Shown here: one piece after another, positions 61,659 to 64,000 of the stretch | Numbering within the stretch: the first letter of the stretch is position 1 | Layout: each line of letters begins with the position of its first letter | Origin: Aulostomus chinensis | Lineage: Eukaryota; Chordata; Actinopteri; Syngnathiformes; Aulostomidae | Direction: 5' to 3' | Assembly (NCBI GenBank): GCA_037954235.1 | Contig: JBBMOA010000019.1 | Span: 11,378,805-11,442,804 of the forward strand | DNA: 64,000 nt | Made by a program: the position numbers and the translations under genes | The notes under the pieces: generated by a model | Databases searched by the model: none | Told to the model about the DNA's origin: nothing | The model's input: only the letters and a program-made list of their open reading frames with translations

Positions 61659-64000
61659 TGGAAGTGACAGGAAACCATTAAGATGGCAGAATCCCTTAAA
61701 GATTCATGCCTGGTCTGGACTTCACGATGACATTTGATCTTGAACCATTTAATTAGCGGTCCGAGCTGATAGATCTCAGGTTAATGATGGCAGCAGTTCT
61801 TATTGATCTGTTAAGACCCATTTATTTACTTGTTTGTTTTCACAGCTACATTGCCAGTGGACTTTTGCTTTAACACCACATTTTTTAACAATTGTGATCA
61901 ATATGTCAATAACATATTACAGACATTACAAAAGAAGAAAGAGGAAAATGATGCAGATCCATAGCTGTACTCTTCGCTGTACACCCTGTTCTTCTCTACA
62001 TCAAGTACAACCCACATTTAACTCTGCTGCATTTCACAGGTTGGTACGATCTGTTCTGGTAATTAGCTTCTGGGGAATGTGAAGATCTGAAATCATTGAA
62101 AGAAATTGGACGATAGCGTTCACTTGCTGTGACTGTGAGTCAGTTGTGTGAGTATTCCAGATGTGAACATTTTTTTACAGGTCAACGTGTTTTCTCTCTC
62201 GCTTGCATACGATTTTACACGTTGAGTTCTGCCGCTATTTTCACTTTGCAAACCAGCCCAAGTTCACATGTAGAACTCATAAAGAGTTCAATGTTAAACC
62301 TACAATATGGGATATGTGCTTGCTAATACACATGCAAAACCCATGTAAATGCCAGTGTATAAAACAGAAATACCCATGTGAAATCCATGGAAATGGATGT
62401 GAAGATATGGATCTATATACTGAAATGGGATCACATGGAAATCAATGGGATTGAATATGAAACTGTAATAACTGACGAACCAAACCAAACAGACCAAACC
62501 CTCACACAAGAGAGGAACTTCCTCGTGGGCAAACAAATTATGAGGGGTGAAACTAAATCATGGTTCAGGTGATAGATTTAAATCAAAATTTTAAGAACAG
62601 AAAGATATATTAATTACAAAATAAAACAGGAAATGATGCATGTTAAGACTGCATCTCTGGCTTCATTTGCTGAGAGTAAAAGATTTTTACAGGTGTTCCA
62701 CCCTTGTATTTGTGTGTGTAGAACTTTTTCTAGACCAGAGCCAGCTGAAGGACCGGGTCTCTACCCTCAAGCCTTCACTGTGTCAGCCTGGTCATTTCCA
62801 AGCATCAGGATCTAATATCAGTCTGGAACAGTTAGATGAATCGCTCCACGCCATCCACGCTAACAGAGTAGCATGACCCTAGGGTCAATTAATCTGCTGG
62901 TGTTTTAGCTTTCTGTGTTTTGACTTGCTGCCTCACCCACGCACACACAGACACACATGTGAGCCTCCATTTTTTCCCCTCTATTAATAATTTTAATGGT
63001 ATTTCAAGCTGAGTGGAAGACTGAGTAACAGGCTTAAGTACACTACTGTGTATGCCATTTGCAAGAAATGTTGAATGTAGAACTAAAAAGAAATGGCCTG
63101 CACGTGGTGCAGAGTGCTCAGATGTTTCAAATGTCCTAAACTCTCTTGTTGACAAGTGAGTGTTCAGTTTTATTTCCGCAAAAAAAAAAAAAAAAAAAAA
63201 CATCTCCCATGGATAAAAGGTTTTCAAAAGTGCTCTTTTTCTGGTTCAAACCTACATCTAAAACATTTAATTCCTCTTGCTGAAAATACCAAAGTGACAT
63301 TTCATTTTAGATGATGTCACAAAAAGCTCTTATGCTTCTACTGTACAGTCTTCTGCTTCCTATGAAATAGCACGGACTTTAAATGACCACAACCGCGAAG
63401 ATTAGCCAGATCGGAGGAAGCCAAGACACCCCATAAACACACACAAAATCCTGTAATGACATCACTCATTTGACAAGTCAGCGAGACACCGGCGACAGAA
63501 AAAGAATCGGAATTAATTAGCTTCCCTCGGGGGGTTTTGAATAAACAGACACATCATTATCACAGTTTTAAAGCACAGCATTGTGGGAAGCAACATGTTT
63601 ATCTGCTAGTACAATGCTTCATCCAGAGATGCATGCCTGTGGCTGCGGAAATCTTTTGATACACAAACCAGATGGATTATTCTGCATATGTGGGAGTGTT
63701 CTGTTTTTTTTAAAGCTATTTTCCATTAGCAGATGCTAAAGTGTGTTCATTATGTAAATACATCTTGCGTGAAGTGGTCAGCAGTCACGTGAGTCCTCCA
63801 TCAATATTTGCATGCATTAAAGAAAATAATTTCATGTAAATGCTGCTGGTTCCACCAACTTTAATGCTGACATTTACTTATCATGAAATTGGTATGGTAG
63901 GAGTACTTCTACAGTCAGATGATGACCCTGCACGAAAGGGTAACAGAAGAAATGAGCTCAGAAACAGCAAACATATGAAAGTAGAAACCCCCTATTGTGG
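61655..64000. other. Region without a supported gene
   Basis: Apart from a possible plus-strand terminal exon at 62722-62876 and an A homopolymer (63180-63200), I saw no gene, RNA or mobile element that I could support. Direct repeats of the form CCATG(T)AAAT... near 62330-62460 are short and diverged. Confidence 0.45.
62722..62876 (+). other. Possible terminal exon of an unidentified gene
   Basis: After a GT-rich acceptor (GTGTGTAG at 62721, or TTTTTCTAG at 62733) an open frame reads DQSQLKDRVSTLK and then NISLEQLDESLHAIHANRVA and stops at 62876. It looks more protein-like than its surroundings, with coiled-coil-like spacing, but I do not recognise it. No upstream exon was found, so it may be chance. 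Confidence 0.2.

Overview
The window looks like teleost fish genomic DNA. Genes are split into short exons with GT/AG junctions, introns are full of (CA/GT)n, (GA)n and (GGAT)n microsatellites, and several interspersed repeats of a type common in fish are present. Family names below come from remembered protein sequences and not from a search. Exon ends were placed by reading splice sites and checking that codon phase carries through.

Left to right: (1) 779-5151, minus strand, the 5' seven coding exons of a gamma-glutamyltransferase, closest to GGT5; the rest lies beyond the left edge. (2) 5152-10948, no gene recognised; microsatellites, a degenerate ATCAATG-type repeat and a GGAT array. (3) 11043-25449, plus strand, cabp1 (CaBP1/caldendrin), with two alternative first coding exons and a shared EF-hand body. 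(4) 28982-35862, plus strand, a 12-coding-exon glycerol-3-phosphate acyltransferase closest to GPAT4/AGPAT6, with a candidate promoter and non-coding exon near 27976-28143. (5) 37835-50640, plus strand, a Rab11 family-interacting protein of the FIP1/RCP type whose large third exon encodes about 670 residues of E/K/R-rich, partly tandem-repeated sequence. (6) 52234-54187, plus strand, brf2 (TFIIIB subunit for type 3 Pol III promoters). (7) 57293-59685, minus strand, a prolactin-releasing-peptide receptor-like GPCR split by an intron inside its DRY motif, with a likely 5' UTR exon near 61507. (8) 61.7-64.0 kb, no firmly supported gene.

The genes have unrelated jobs (glutathione metabolism, neuronal calcium sensing, glycerolipid synthesis, recycling endosomes, Pol III transcription, neuropeptide signalling) and do not form a functional cluster. 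The same-strand pair rab11fip1-brf2 matches, from memory, the neighbours on human 8p11.

The interspersed layer is informative. One tRNA-like SINE family is present in at least five copies, four with target-site duplications that can be read directly. One of these is nested in an older repeat and one is an 85-bp copy consisting only of head and tail. There is also a roughly 600-bp element with inverted ends in gpat4 intron 1, a roughly 110-bp tandem repeat carrying perfect DR1 nuclear-receptor half-site pairs, and a large TA/CA/GT quasi-palindrome. I found no evidence of a wholly new biological system; the oddities most worth checking are the repeat-expanded Rab11-FIP exon and the mini-SINE.
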